Part shown: positions 1 to 8,963 of the stretch, piece by piece
Layout: every line of letters begins with the position of its first letter
Position numbering within the stretch: the first letter of the stretch is position 1
NCBI GenBank assembly: GCA_024231855.1
Contig: JAAEQD010000062.1
Coordinates: forward strand, 104,565 to 168,564
Source of the DNA: Candidatus Zixiibacteriota bacterium
GTDB lineage: Bacteria > Zixibacteria > MSB-5A5 > UBA10806 > 4484-95
Length of the DNA stretch: 64,000 bases
Direction: 5' to 3'
The notes under the pieces: generated by a model
Seen by the model: the letters and a program-made list of their open reading frames with translations, nothing else
Database searches by the model: none
Told to the model about the DNA's origin: nothing
Program-made: the position numbers and the translations under genes

Positions 1-2
1 AG

Positions 3-977
3 AGGTTGAGCCTGGTCGATGAGGAACAAAGATGGTTTACCGGCCGAAATGTAGCTATGGTTTTGCCGCTGGTGACTCATTCCCGTCTGATAGGCTTTTT
101 AGCCCTGGGTTCGAAATCGGGCAGTGAGGATTTCCGGGCCGAAGACTGCAGTATCCTCATGTCGATAGCCTCGCAAGTGGCGATGGCCGGTGAGAATATC
201 ATGCTGGTCGAAGAGAACGTCGAAAAGCGCCGGCTCGAAGCGCAACTCGGCATCGCCCGCAAAGTGCAGGAGGGCCTGCTTCCCGAAGAGCTTCCAGATA
301 CACCCGGCCTGAAGGTATCCGGCAAGAGCCGATCCTGCCTCGAGGTGGCCGGCGATTATTACGATGTCGTCAATATCGATGACAACCGCACGGTGCTGGC
401 AATTGGCGATGTGTCCGGCAAAGGCGCCGGCGCCGCCCTTCTGATGTCCAACCTGCAGGCGTCATTCAGAACCGCTGTCGATATCGGCACCGGCCTGGCC
501 GATATGGTCACCCGCGTGAATAACCTGATTCATCGCAACACGAAACCCGATCAGTTCATTACCTTCTTCGTCGGCGTCTACGATAACAGCAACTCGACAT
601 TTGCCTATGTCAATGCCGGCCATAACCCGCCTTACGTGATGCGTAATGACGGCCGTATCGAGGAACTCGACAAAGGCGGCCTGATTTTAGGCGCCCTGCC
701 GAATATGACCTACGAACAGGGCACGGTCGATTTGAACGCCGGCGATCTGATTCTCCTGTTCACCGATGGTGTCAGCGAGGCTGAAAACGCCGCCGATGAC
801 ATGTTCGGCGAGGACCGCATCATCAAGTTCCTGCAAGCAAGCGCCGGTCTGTCGGTGGATGATATCCTGCGCAACCTCGAAACCGAAGTAGAAAAATTTA
901 TCGAGGATGTGCCGTTAACTGATGATTTCACGGCCCTGGTGGCGAGGGTGGAAGGTAATCCTACGGCAAGCAGTTAA
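3..977 (+). CDS. GAF-PP2C (SpoIIE-type) serine phosphatase, 5' truncated
   Basis: The reading frame is open to the window edge, so the true start lies upstream; a TTG at 6 is the first start-like codon but probably not the real one. Residues 1-70 (counted from that TTG) look like the end of a GAF domain, followed by a short charged linker. The rest is a PP2C/SpoIIE phosphatase domain with the metal-binding and core motifs GDYYDVV (about 116-122), GDVSGKGAG (134-142), NAGHNPP, TDGVSEAEN and a final DDFTALV. This family dephosphorylates anti-sigma-factor antagonists in partner-switching pathways; no kinase or antagonist gene is visible here, so the target is unknown. It ends 98 bp before the CHAT gene on the same strand with no clear terminator between, so co-transcription is possible. 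Confidence 0.9.
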   Translation, partial: RLSLVDEEQRWFTGRNVAMVLPLVTHSRLIGFLALGSKSGSEDFRAEDCSILMSIASQVAMAGENIMLVEENVEKRRLEAQLGIARKVQEGLLPEELPDTPGLKVSGKSRSCLEVAGDYYDVVNIDDNRTVLAIGDVSGKGAGAALLMSNLQASFRTAVDIGTGLADMVTRVNNLIHRNTKPDQFITFFVGVYDNSNSTFAYVNAGHNPPYVMRNDGRIEELDKGGLILGALPNMTYEQGTVDLNAGDLILLFTDGVSEAENAADDMFGEDRIIKFLQASAGLSVDDILRNLETEVEKFIEDVPLTDDFTALVARVEGNPTASS

Positions 978-1075
978 TTACATTCTTGCGATTTACAATC
1001 AATTTCATTATCTTGCCCTCTGGCAACACGGGTAGTTCAACCGGATTGAATAAAAATTAGCTGCAAGGGGTAAAT

Positions 1076-4000
1076 ATGCATAAACTGATGATCCATCATG
1101 TACCGGATAGCGATCCGCCGCAGTTTTGCGTTTTACGAGAAGATCATAAAAGTTCCGAGCCCGTTGCAGTCGTACCTCCCGCAGGATTTCCGGTTCAGGG
1201 TCAGCCTAACAGCGATCTCTTACAGGAGATGCAATGGTATCTCGAGGAATTCCTGGATTATCCGTTTCATCCCCGCACAGACAGGGCGGATGCGGCTAAA
1301 AAAGCTCTGGAAACCTGGGGAAGGCAGGCATTCGATAACCTATTCGGCGATCGAAAAGGCGGCCGATTCTTCGACAAAGCCACCGAGAAAGGCTACGAAA
1401 AGCTTCACCTTCAGATTATCAGCGATGATCCGCAGATTTTGCAATGGCCCTGGGAGGCCCTCAACGATCCGGAGGCCGCTTATCTGTCGGTTACCAGCCA
1501 GGTGGAAAGGCGTTTGAATAATGTCCGCGATCCGCTTGAATTACCTGAAGAGCTACCCAGGGATAAGATTAACATACTGCTGGTTACCGCCAGGCCGAAA
1601 AAACGCGATGTTGGTTTCAGGTCTATCTCTCGTCCACTTGTGGAATTAATCGATAAAAATAATATCCCGGCCCATGTACATGTTTTAAGGCCGCCGACAT
1701 TTGCCAATCTCAGAGATCATTTAAAGCAGCGTAAGCATTTCTACCATATTATCCATTTCGACGGTCACGGCGGCTACGGAGTACATCAGACAACAGGTAG
1801 CGATCAACATAAGTATGCCGGTCCCGAAGGCGTATTGCTGTTTGAAACTGATAGCGGCGAAGAGGATAAAATTAAAGCCGATCAGCTAAGTTCCTTACTG
1901 CGGGATCAGGCGGTACCCGTAATGGTTCTGAACGCCTGCCAATCGGCGATGCTCGATCAAAACGCCGATGACCCGTTCGCCTCGGTGGCGGCTTCGCTTA
2001 TTAAAGCCGGTATCTGCGGCGTGACCGCCATGTCGTATTCGCTATATGTCAGTGCCGCCCAGCAGTTTCTTCCCGAATTCTACAAAGAGCTTTTCAACAC
2101 AGGCGATCTTTCGCGAGCCACCCTGGCCGGCCGTCAAAAGCTGTACGAAAACCAGAAACGTGTCTGCGCTCGTGGCCTCTTCGAACTGAAAGATTTCATG
2201 GTGCCTGTAATATATCAGCAAGAACCTTATATCCTGCCATTCACAGATGGCCAACCAGCCGGGGAAGAAGCAAAAAAAGCCGCTTTGCCCGACGAAGCCA
2301 TCGAGAAGAATCCATACGGTTTCATTGGCAGAGATTCCGAGATACTCAAACTAGAACGCGCCATGCGCAAAGATACCCCGGCTATCCTGATACAGGGTCT
2401 GGGTGGTGTCGGCAAATCCACGCTGGCCCGCGGTTTCGTGAAATGGCTGACCGATACCGAGGGCATGGAGGGCTGTATCTGGCAGACTTTCATCGATGTC
2501 CGAAGCGCGGAATTCGTTATTAACGGTATCGGCACCGGAATTTTTGGCAAAGATTTCATCGTGGCTAAAATGGATCAAAAGACTAACGCCTTAGCCGATT
2601 TCCTGAAAAAGCACAAACTCGTTATCGTCTGGGATAATTTCGAGGTAGCCGCCGGTATTGAGGGTACACATATAACGCCCAACCTGACGCAGGATGATAG
2701 AAACCTGCTATTGTCGCTACTGGAGAAAATCCGCGGCGGTAAAACCAAGGTCATTATCACCAGCCGAAGCGAGGAAGACTGGCTGGGCATAGAACGCCTA
2801 AAGGTCTCAATAGGCGGGCTAATAGGCGAGGAGCGATGGGAATACTGCGAAAAAATACTCGACAACCTCGGCCTGAAGGTTAACCGCGAGGACTCCGGCC
2901 AGGCAGACTTAATGAACCTCCTGAATGGCCATCCTCTGAGCATGAGAGCCATCCTGCCCAAAATGGAGAAGATGTCCGCCGGACAAATCGCCAAGGCGAT
3001 CAAAACCAACATGAAAGAATTCGGCTATGATGATGCCACCTACGCCACGCTTCGTTTTGTTGAGGATGACTTGCCCGATGACTTGAAACCTCTGCTTGTC
3101 CCGCTTGGTCTGCATGAACTTCATTTGGATGCAGATATGTTCCAAGCTATGACAAAGCAAGTCGACGATAAATTTACTGATGATAAAATCGATAGCTTTT
3201 GCCGTGCCTTATCCATTGCAGGTTTGATGAGTAATCTCACAGGACCAATTTATGAACTTCACCCTGCCCTTTCCGGCTTTTTGCGCTCGACCTGCCTTGT
3301 ATCGCTTCCACAGAAAGATTATGACAAATGTAGCCGCGCGTTTGTGGAGGTGATGGGAGTGCTGGCAGATCAGTTGGCCCCGCTTGAATTACATGAACAG
3401 CGTATTGGATTTTACTGCCATAGCGCGAATTTCCATTTCGCTCTGGGGGAATCTGAAAGATTGGAGATGGATCTGTATCTAGCGGCGTTGACTCAATCAA
3501 TGGCTGTTTATGCCCTGAATACTAGGAATTTCACTGAAGCCATTAGACTATACGAACACCTTGCCCAAACCAGACAGGAAAAAGATGACCACGAAGGTGA
3601 AGCAACCGCATATCATCAAATGGGCATAGTAGCCAAAGAGCAGCAGGATTTCAAGATGGCCGAGAAGTGGTATCTCAAATCGCTGGCGATAAAGGAAAAA
3701 CAAGGCAACGAGCGCGGCGCCGCTAAGACCTATCATCAACTGGGCTTTATCGCCTATGAACAAAGAAATTATAAACATGCGATGAAATGGTTTTTGCATT
3801 CCATAGAAATTGGAGAAAAACTTGAAAATATACAAGAAATAGCTAAATCATTACATTTAATTGGTAGCATTTACTTAGAATTAAATGATTTGATTTCAGC
3901 GGAAGTATTTTATTGCGAATCATTGAGTATATCTATAAAATCAAATGATACTTATACTTTGCCTATGACCTATCATCAACTGGGGATGTTAGCCCAGGAG

Positions 4001-4444
4001 CTCCGGGATTTCAAGACGGCCGTGAAGTGGTATCTCAAATCGCTTGAGATTAATGAAAAACAAGGCAATGAGCACGGCGCCGCCAGTACCTATCATCAAC
4101 TGGGCAGAATCGCCGAGGAGCAGCATGATTTCAAAGCGGCCGAGAAATGGTATCTCAAATCGCTGGCCATAGAGGAGAAGCAGGGTAACGAGTACGGCGC
4201 CGCCACTACCTATGGGCAGTTGGGTATTATATCGACTAGGCAGGGAAACTCTATAGAGTGCGGTATATGGCTTATAAAAAGTATCAATATCTATATGAAG
4301 TATAAAGATGAGTTTGAAACGAAAAGAAATATTTCCAATTTCATGATAAGCTATAAAAACGCAACGCCCGAAGACCAAGCCAAACTCAAAGTCATGTGGG
4401 AAGAGGCCAACATCGGCCCATTCCCAGATATGAAAGAAGAATAA
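1076..4444 (+). CDS. CHAT protease-like / STAND NTPase / TPR protein (NLR-like)
   Basis: A 1122-residue protein with three parts. Residues about 85-390 form a CHAT (caspase HetF associated with TPRs) domain, with the catalytic pair His231 (FDGHGG) and Cys288 (LNACQSA). Residues about 415-640 form a STAND P-loop ATPase of NB-ARC type: Walker A GLGGVGKST (Lys447), Walker B VIVWDN (Asp520) and a TSR motif near 562-564. A helical region follows, then at least five TPR-like repeats of exactly 40 residues from about 840 to 1060. No signal peptide or membrane segment, so it should be cytoplasmic. Start ATG follows AAGGGG. The layout matches bacterial NLR-like sensors, in which TPRs sense a trigger, the NTPase oligomerises and the CHAT domain cleaves a target. 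A role in phage defence or cell death is inference; trigger and substrate are not visible. Confidence 0.9.
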   Translation: MHKLMIHHVPDSDPPQFCVLREDHKSSEPVAVVPPAGFPVQGQPNSDLLQEMQWYLEEFLDYPFHPRTDRADAAKKALETWGRQAFDNLFGDRKGGRFFDKATEKGYEKLHLQIISDDPQILQWPWEALNDPEAAYLSVTSQVERRLNNVRDPLELPEELPRDKINILLVTARPKKRDVGFRSISRPLVELIDKNNIPAHVHVLRPPTFANLRDHLKQRKHFYHIIHFDGHGGYGVHQTTGSDQHKYAGPEGVLLFETDSGEEDKIKADQLSSLLRDQAVPVMVLNACQSAMLDQNADDPFASVAASLIKAGICGVTAMSYSLYVSAAQQFLPEFYKELFNTGDLSRATLAGRQKLYENQKRVCARGLFELKDFMVPVIYQQEPYILPFTDGQPAGEEAKKAALPDEAIEKNPYGFIGRDSEILKLERAMRKDTPAILIQGLGGVGKSTLARGFVKWLTDTEGMEGCIWQTFIDVRSAEFVINGIGTGIFGKDFIVAKMDQKTNALADFLKKHKLVIVWDNFEVAAGIEGTHITPNLTQDDRNLLLSLLEKIRGGKTKVIITSRSEEDWLGIERLKVSIGGLIGEERWEYCEKILDNLGLKVNREDSGQADLMNLLNGHPLSMRAILPKMEKMSAGQIAKAIKTNMKEFGYDDATYATLRFVEDDLPDDLKPLLVPLGLHELHLDADMFQAMTKQVDDKFTDDKIDSFCRALSIAGLMSNLTGPIYELHPALSGFLRSTCLVSLPQKDYDKCSRAFVEVMGVLADQLAPLELHEQRIGFYCHSANFHFALGESERLEMDLYLAALTQSMAVYALNTRNFTEAIRLYEHLAQTRQEKDDHEGEATAYHQMGIVAKEQQDFKMAEKWYLKSLAIKEKQGNERGAAKTYHQLGFIAYEQRNYKHAMKWFLHSIEIGEKLENIQEIAKSLHLIGSIYLELNDLISAEVFYCESLSISIKSNDTYTLPMTYHQLGMLAQELRDFKTAVKWYLKSLEINEKQGNEHGAASTYHQLGRIAEEQHDFKAAEKWYLKSLAIEEKQGNEYGAATTYGQLGIISTRQGNSIECGIWLIKSINIYMKYKDEFETKRNISNFMISYKNATPEDQAKLKVMWEEANIGPFPDMKEE
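3601..4250 (+). repeat. 120-bp tandem DNA repeats encoding TPR units
   Basis: Inside the CHAT-STAND gene, units repeat every 120 bp. The phrase ctatcatcaactggg recurs at about 3730, 3970 and 4090 with variants at 3610 and 4210, and tggtatctcaaatcgct recurs at about 3667, 4027 and 4147. The unit between about 3775 and 3960 encodes the same fold in markedly different, AT-richer sequence. Confidence 0.85.
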
Positions 4445-4659
4445 ATCCTTCAACCGTTTAAAAACTAAACACCCCCCATAAATCCACGCCTTTCCCCGCC
4501 CCGATGTTCCATTTTGGATTGGCATTTTCGCCGCCTTTTCAACCTGAATCACCCCTTTATAAAGACTCATATACGATAACCGATTTTCAGGCATAGATAC
4601 CGTTTTATTCGCAAAAATAATGTTTAATCAAATACTGTGAAAATCGCAGGAGGTTGAAA

Positions 4660-6351
4660 ATGAACGCTTATACACGAACCGCTATGTTGGCCCTGGGCTT
4701 TGCTTTACTGTTGGGCGGCTTACTTGTGGCCGAACCGCTGGTACCCAACGAGGCCCCGATACCGGCCCGGACACAGGCCGAACAATCAGGCCGCGCCGGC
4801 TTTGTCGCGCCGCAAATCGATCTGTCGCATCTGGATGTCCAACGTTCGCCGGATGGATTAGCGACTGTCGCCCCGGAACGCTGGGATTGGCGGGCCGAGG
4901 GCAAGGTGACATCGGTGAAAAATCAGGGCGCCTGTGGCGCTTGCTATTCCTTTGCCTCGCTGGCCAATATCGAATCGAAGATGCTTATCGATGGTGCCGG
5001 CACATTCGATTTCTCCGAGAACAACGCCAAGGAATGCAACTGGTACGGCACCAGTTGTGCCGGCGGCAACAATAACAAGATGGCGAATCTGTTCACGAAA
5101 ACCGGCACAGTATTAGAATCCTGCGATCCTTACGTGGCCGCCGATGTCGCTTGCAGCACGGGCTGCGCCAATATCAAAACCCTTCTGGATTGGCGGGTAA
5201 TCTCTGGCGATGAGGTCCCCTCAACCACTTTATTGCAAGACTATATCTACGAGAACGGCCCGGTCTATACCACGTTCTATTGCGGTGATGGCAGTGATAC
5301 TGGCTGGGAAACCGAATTCAACGCCTACGATGGCTCCTACGTGCTTTACTATACCGGCGATTATACGATCAACCATGCCGTCTGCATTGTCGGCTGGGAT
5401 GATACTCTGTCGCATGCCGGCGGTCAGGGCGCCTGGATCGTGAAAAATAGCTGGGGCACCGGCTGGGGCGGAACCTGCCGCTACGGCAGCGAAGGCGGCT
5501 ATTTCATGATCGCCTACGGCTCGGCCAACATCGGCAAATGGTCATCCTACGCCTACAACTGGCAGGACTACGATGGCGACGGCGATATCATGTATAAAGA
5601 TGAAGGCGGCTGGACCAGCAGTTGGGGTTTCGGTTCGAATACGACATGTTGGGGGCTGAGCAAATTCGTGCCCACGGAAAATACATACCTTACCAGGGTC
5701 GAGTTATGGACGAATGACGCTACCAGCGATATAGATGTTTACGTTTATAATGATTTCAACGGCCTGTCGGTCAGCGATGCCCTGGCCAGTAAACTCAATT
5801 CGAGTTTCACCGAGGCCGGCTATCACTCGATAGCCTTAACCACACCGTTGGCGCTAACGTTAGGCGATGATATTTACGTGGTCGTTCAGGTAACGAATGC
5901 CGTGGCGACTTATCCCATGGTCGGCGATGGTTTGGGTTCATGCGAATCGACATCGAGTTATATCAGCGCTGACGGCCAGAACAATTCCTGGTACGATCTG
6001 GGACTGAATCAGAGCGATGATGTCGGTATCCGTGTTCGTACTTCATCGGCGGTGGCTATCGATGATGAAACGGCGCTGTCACTTCCTAAATCACCCAACC
6101 TGATCAGGAACTACCCGAATCCGTTTAACTCCAGTACGACAATTGAGTACAGCCTGCCGCGGGCCGCTCATGTAACAATTCAGGTTTACGATCTGATGGG
6201 AAGCCGGGTCGAACTGCTGGTTAACGAGTATCATCAGGCCGGCTATCATCAAACCAGTTGGAATCCGCAGGATATGCCATCCGGATATTATTTCTATAAG
6301 CTTCAGGCGGGCCGGACAGTCGAGACACAGCGGATGCTACTTCTCAAGTAA
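4660..6351 (+). CDS. Secreted papain-family (C1A) cysteine peptidase with sorting domain
   Basis: The ATG at 4660 is preferred over the in-frame TTG at 4654 because AGGAGG (4648-4653) lies six bases ahead of it. The 563-residue product starts with a signal peptide (hydrophobic about 7-24) and a short propeptide-like stretch. The C1A catalytic domain spans about 65-300, with oxyanion Gln89, nucleophile Cys95 (GACGACYSFA), His239 (INHAVCIVGW) and Asn263 (VKNSWGTGWG). All catalytic residues are present, so the enzyme should be active. Residues about 325-465 resemble the lectin-like beta domain often linked to bacterial C1A peptidases. The last 80 residues, from NYPNPFN near 484 to LLK, form a T9SS-like/FlgD-like sorting domain, so the protein probably sits outside the cell. 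A chagasin-like inhibitor gene converges on it. Confidence 0.93.
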   Translation: MNAYTRTAMLALGFALLLGGLLVAEPLVPNEAPIPARTQAEQSGRAGFVAPQIDLSHLDVQRSPDGLATVAPERWDWRAEGKVTSVKNQGACGACYSFASLANIESKMLIDGAGTFDFSENNAKECNWYGTSCAGGNNNKMANLFTKTGTVLESCDPYVAADVACSTGCANIKTLLDWRVISGDEVPSTTLLQDYIYENGPVYTTFYCGDGSDTGWETEFNAYDGSYVLYYTGDYTINHAVCIVGWDDTLSHAGGQGAWIVKNSWGTGWGGTCRYGSEGGYFMIAYGSANIGKWSSYAYNWQDYDGDGDIMYKDEGGWTSSWGFGSNTTCWGLSKFVPTENTYLTRVELWTNDATSDIDVYVYNDFNGLSVSDALASKLNSSFTEAGYHSIALTTPLALTLGDDIYVVVQVTNAVATYPMVGDGLGSCESTSSYISADGQNNSWYDLGLNQSDDVGIRVRTSSAVAIDDETALSLPKSPNLIRNYPNPFNSSTTIEYSLPRAAHVTIQVYDLMGSRVELLVNEYHQAGYHQTSWNPQDMPSGYYFYKLQAGRTVETQRMLLLK

Positions 6352-6369
6352 GCGTGTTAATGTATACGA

Positions 6370-6401
6370 AAAAAAGGGAGTCGTAAGGACTCCCTTTTTT
6401 T
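6370..6401. terminator. Bidirectional intrinsic terminator
   Basis: Perfect 7-bp stem gggagtc/gactccc (6376-6382 and 6388-6394) with a 5-base loop, flanked by an A-run on the left and a T-run on the right. It can therefore stop both the C1A peptidase transcript (+) and the convergent inhibitor transcript (-). Confidence 0.92.
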
Positions 6402-6436
6402 GTATCTATCTATCAAGTATTCCTTTGATTGTTACC

Positions 6437-6883
6437 CTATCTCACATCGACATTAACCGAAAACGATTTAGCCACATCATCATCGCCGGATTGCGGACGG
6501 GTGTAAACCATCTTCAGTATTGTTTTGCCGGCGGCTATGGTCTTGAAATTTAGAGTCAATGTTCCGCCCACGCCGACCATGCCCGGTTCGGCATCACGTT
6601 GCTTGTAATCTCGTGATTCAATAGCCAGGACTTCTTCATCGATTTCGGTAATCTCCCATCTATAGCCGGTGGATGGGTTGGCATCGAGATCGATACTTAG
6701 TATCCGGTCCGCTTCAAGCCGAACATTACCGCCATCGTCCTTGGCCGTCAATTGAATCGTTACGGCTTTTTGGGCGGATGATTGATCCGGATCAACCTTA
6801 ATTGTCGCGTTTTTTGACGAACAATCAGCGATAAAGGTTAGTAATACCGCCGATAAAATGAATGTTTTCATGATTCTGTTCAT
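6437..6883 (-). CDS. Chagasin-like (I42 family) cysteine peptidase inhibitor, exported
   Basis: A 148-residue protein with an N-terminal hydrophobic export signal and Cys21. The stretch IADC is only a poor lipobox (Asp before Cys), so lipoprotein status is uncertain. The mature part carries the loop motifs of chagasin-family inhibitors in the right order: NPSTGYRW (69-76, compare NPTTGY), GVGG (104-107, compare GxGG) and YTRP (127-130, compare RPW, with Gln131 replacing the aromatic residue). Known I42 proteins block clan CA papain-like peptidases by inserting these loops into the active site. It lies 3' to 3' with a papain-family gene, and self-protection against that enzyme is a natural inference. 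Start ATG follows AAGGAG. Confidence 0.85.
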   Translation of the reverse strand: MNRIMKTFILSAVLLTFIADCSSKNATIKVDPDQSSAQKAVTIQLTAKDDGGNVRLEADRILSIDLDANPSTGYRWEITEIDEEVLAIESRDYKQRDAEPGMVGVGGTLTLNFKTIAAGKTILKMVYTRPQSGDDDVAKSFSVNVDVR

Positions 6884-7007
6884 CTTTTATATCTCCTTAG
6901 CTTTAGTTTTAATCTCAAATCGTGTTTTATATCTGTTAATAACATTATCGTTAATAAATCAATTACTCTTTACCTTAATAATCCGGAGCAGTCAAATACT
7001 TTCACGC

Positions 7008-8963
7008 CTAATATGAATCGAATAGAAATTCCAACCGCACAAAATAGCGTAAATCAAGTGAAATTCCCATTGGATGATAACGCAATTCATCGTTTAAGAT
7101 ATTGCGGATAGCCAGACTACCGCGGATTTTTTGATCCCGGAATAATTTCATAAACTCCAGGTCAAGGCTTAATGAGCCGGGTACCTTGAATCTGTATAAG
7201 CCATCCGATTGAATTTCAACATCGCGATAATCCGCCCACCGGGTGGCATTTCTATATCTTAATACCGCTTGAATGGAAAAATTTGAAACCGGACGGTAAC
7301 TTAGCGTATTATGGATTATAAGCGAAGGGACAGTTTCCCAGGCCTCAGCGAATGCTGGATCACCGGCGAAAGCCTCCTGAAATCGGCAAGATGATTTATT
7401 CGATAAATAGGGTAGAAGTCTGGCTTCAAGTGACGCCCTGATACCCGCCACATGCCCGGTCTGGTTTGATAGTATTTCAATCGGCGCCGATATGGCATGG
7501 GTCAGCGAGTCAAACTGATAAGTTTGTTGTTCGAGATATAAATCGAAAAAATAACGGTGATATAAATCGAACTTCATCGATACGCTTTCGTTAGGCCTGG
7601 ATCGCCAGGTTAAATCGGCTGTGAACTTTCGGCTTTTGTCGATATTACCGTCCTTATCGTAAGTGACTCCATTATCGTTGAGGAAATCGTAACCTCGTTC
7701 TGACCAATACCAGATATTATCGGTTTCCCCGATTAAACGCTCTGAATACGCCAAAGCCAGATCGATGTCCTGATCCTCATTGATTTTCATATGATTTATC
7801 AATGACAACTTTGCGCCCAGGTTATCATCAACCCGGAATATTCCGATCCCTAATTGCTGGTTTAGCCGGTCTTTCAATTTATATTTCAACTCACTATAGA
7901 GATTTAATATTAACTGCTTTTCGTCCTGTAAATCATACATTGTTTTCGGAAACACGTATTTAATCCCTATTCCAAGCTTACCTTGATAAGATTCTGTGGC
8001 TCTGTCTATTTGAATTGATGTCTTTATATGCCTGTGCCGCCAGTCCGGATCGGGAATGGCTGAATTTTCGGGATGATTAAGGTCATTATCGATAAAACCA
8101 AACCGATAATACACATTTGATCTTGAATTCAAGGCAATAGCGCTCTGAAATTTCGCCAATGAAAAGAAATGTTCAACAGGGATTTCACGGCCATAAGGTT
8201 TGAGAAAGTAGAAATCATCATAGCTCATGTAACCAGCGAATAGATCGTGTCGACCTCCTAACAGATCGCCGCCGATTTTAAGCGAGGGTGAAAAAAACTC
8301 CAATTCATCCATTTGATAGTTACTGATACTCAAGTACCGGTCTCTGATATCGGAATCGGTGAGATACCTCCAGCCGCTAAAAAGACCGATCTGAATGTAT
8401 CTATCGTTGTTGTTACGGGAAATATCCAGATAAAAACGGTGACCCTGTCTGTCGACATTATCCGTTCTAAATTCCGTGTACCGATAAGGGCCCGGATCGC
8501 CGGTTTCACTGCCGGTGGATGTTCCCGCTTTAAACGACAGTTTGCTTTCGGGCGTGAATGTATGAATATGAATCAGGCCGCAATCGACGAATTCGCCGTG
8601 ATGAATTTGCGGTCGACTGATTATCTCAATGTAATCAATCCGACTCAAAGTAACAGGCAACATGTTGATATTTTTTATGCCAAACAAATCAATATCAATT
8701 TCCTGTTCATCAAGCATAATCAACCAATTTTGATTTTGTATCGGATTTAATCCGTTGGCCACAGCCCGCCAGTTGAAACTATCTATAGTGAAACCATCCC
8801 AGTCATCTATTAGAAAGAATATATCGCTTAACCGGGTAATTCCCGCCTGATTGATCATCTCCGAGGTGATTACCTGTTTGCCCTGGGTATCAGCCTGATT
8901 CGATGCCAATACGGAGACTACTCCGGCCAGCAAAACCAATAATATCAGCCCGGCTTTCCTCAT
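7008..8963 (-). CDS. TonB-dependent receptor-like outer-membrane protein
   Basis: A 651-residue protein with a signal peptide (about 1-20, ending near VLAS). An N-terminal region of about 130 residues resembles a TonB receptor plug: MINQAGITRLSDIFFLID, a central LDEQEID segment and RIDYIEIISRP, which matches the plug consensus for I-E-V-I-R-G/P. A long run of alternating aromatic and polar beta strands then ends in a C-terminal aromatic (FLFDSY), as expected for a 22-stranded barrel. No clear TonB box or carboxypeptidase-like domain was seen, so energised transport is unproven and the ligand is unknown. Its start overlaps the stop of the upstream small barrel gene by 4 bp, so the two are translationally coupled. 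Confidence 0.72.
   Translation of the reverse strand: MRKAGLILLVLLAGVVSVLASNQADTQGKQVITSEMINQAGITRLSDIFFLIDDWDGFTIDSFNWRAVANGLNPIQNQNWLIMLDEQEIDIDLFGIKNINMLPVTLSRIDYIEIISRPQIHHGEFVDCGLIHIHTFTPESKLSFKAGTSTGSETGDPGPYRYTEFRTDNVDRQGHRFYLDISRNNNDRYIQIGLFSGWRYLTDSDIRDRYLSISNYQMDELEFFSPSLKIGGDLLGGRHDLFAGYMSYDDFYFLKPYGREIPVEHFFSLAKFQSAIALNSRSNVYYRFGFIDNDLNHPENSAIPDPDWRHRHIKTSIQIDRATESYQGKLGIGIKYVFPKTMYDLQDEKQLILNLYSELKYKLKDRLNQQLGIGIFRVDDNLGAKLSLINHMKINEDQDIDLALAYSERLIGETDNIWYWSERGYDFLNDNGVTYDKDGNIDKSRKFTADLTWRSRPNESVSMKFDLYHRYFFDLYLEQQTYQFDSLTHAISAPIEILSNQTGHVAGIRASLEARLLPYLSNKSSCRFQEAFAGDPAFAEAWETVPSLIIHNTLSYRPVSNFSIQAVLRYRNATRWADYRDVEIQSDGLYRFKVPGSLSLDLEFMKLFRDQKIRGSLAIRNILNDELRYHPMGISLDLRYFVRLEFLFDSY

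Noticed and set aside
3601..4250. Possible CRISPR-like array in the 120-bp repeats
   Set aside because: Repeats are coding TPR units in one frame; no unique spacers. The same holds for the PAS repeats at 45.8-49.7 kb.
3989..4594. 201-codon minus-strand frame
   Set aside because: Antisense to the TPR repeats, which explains its own internal repeats.
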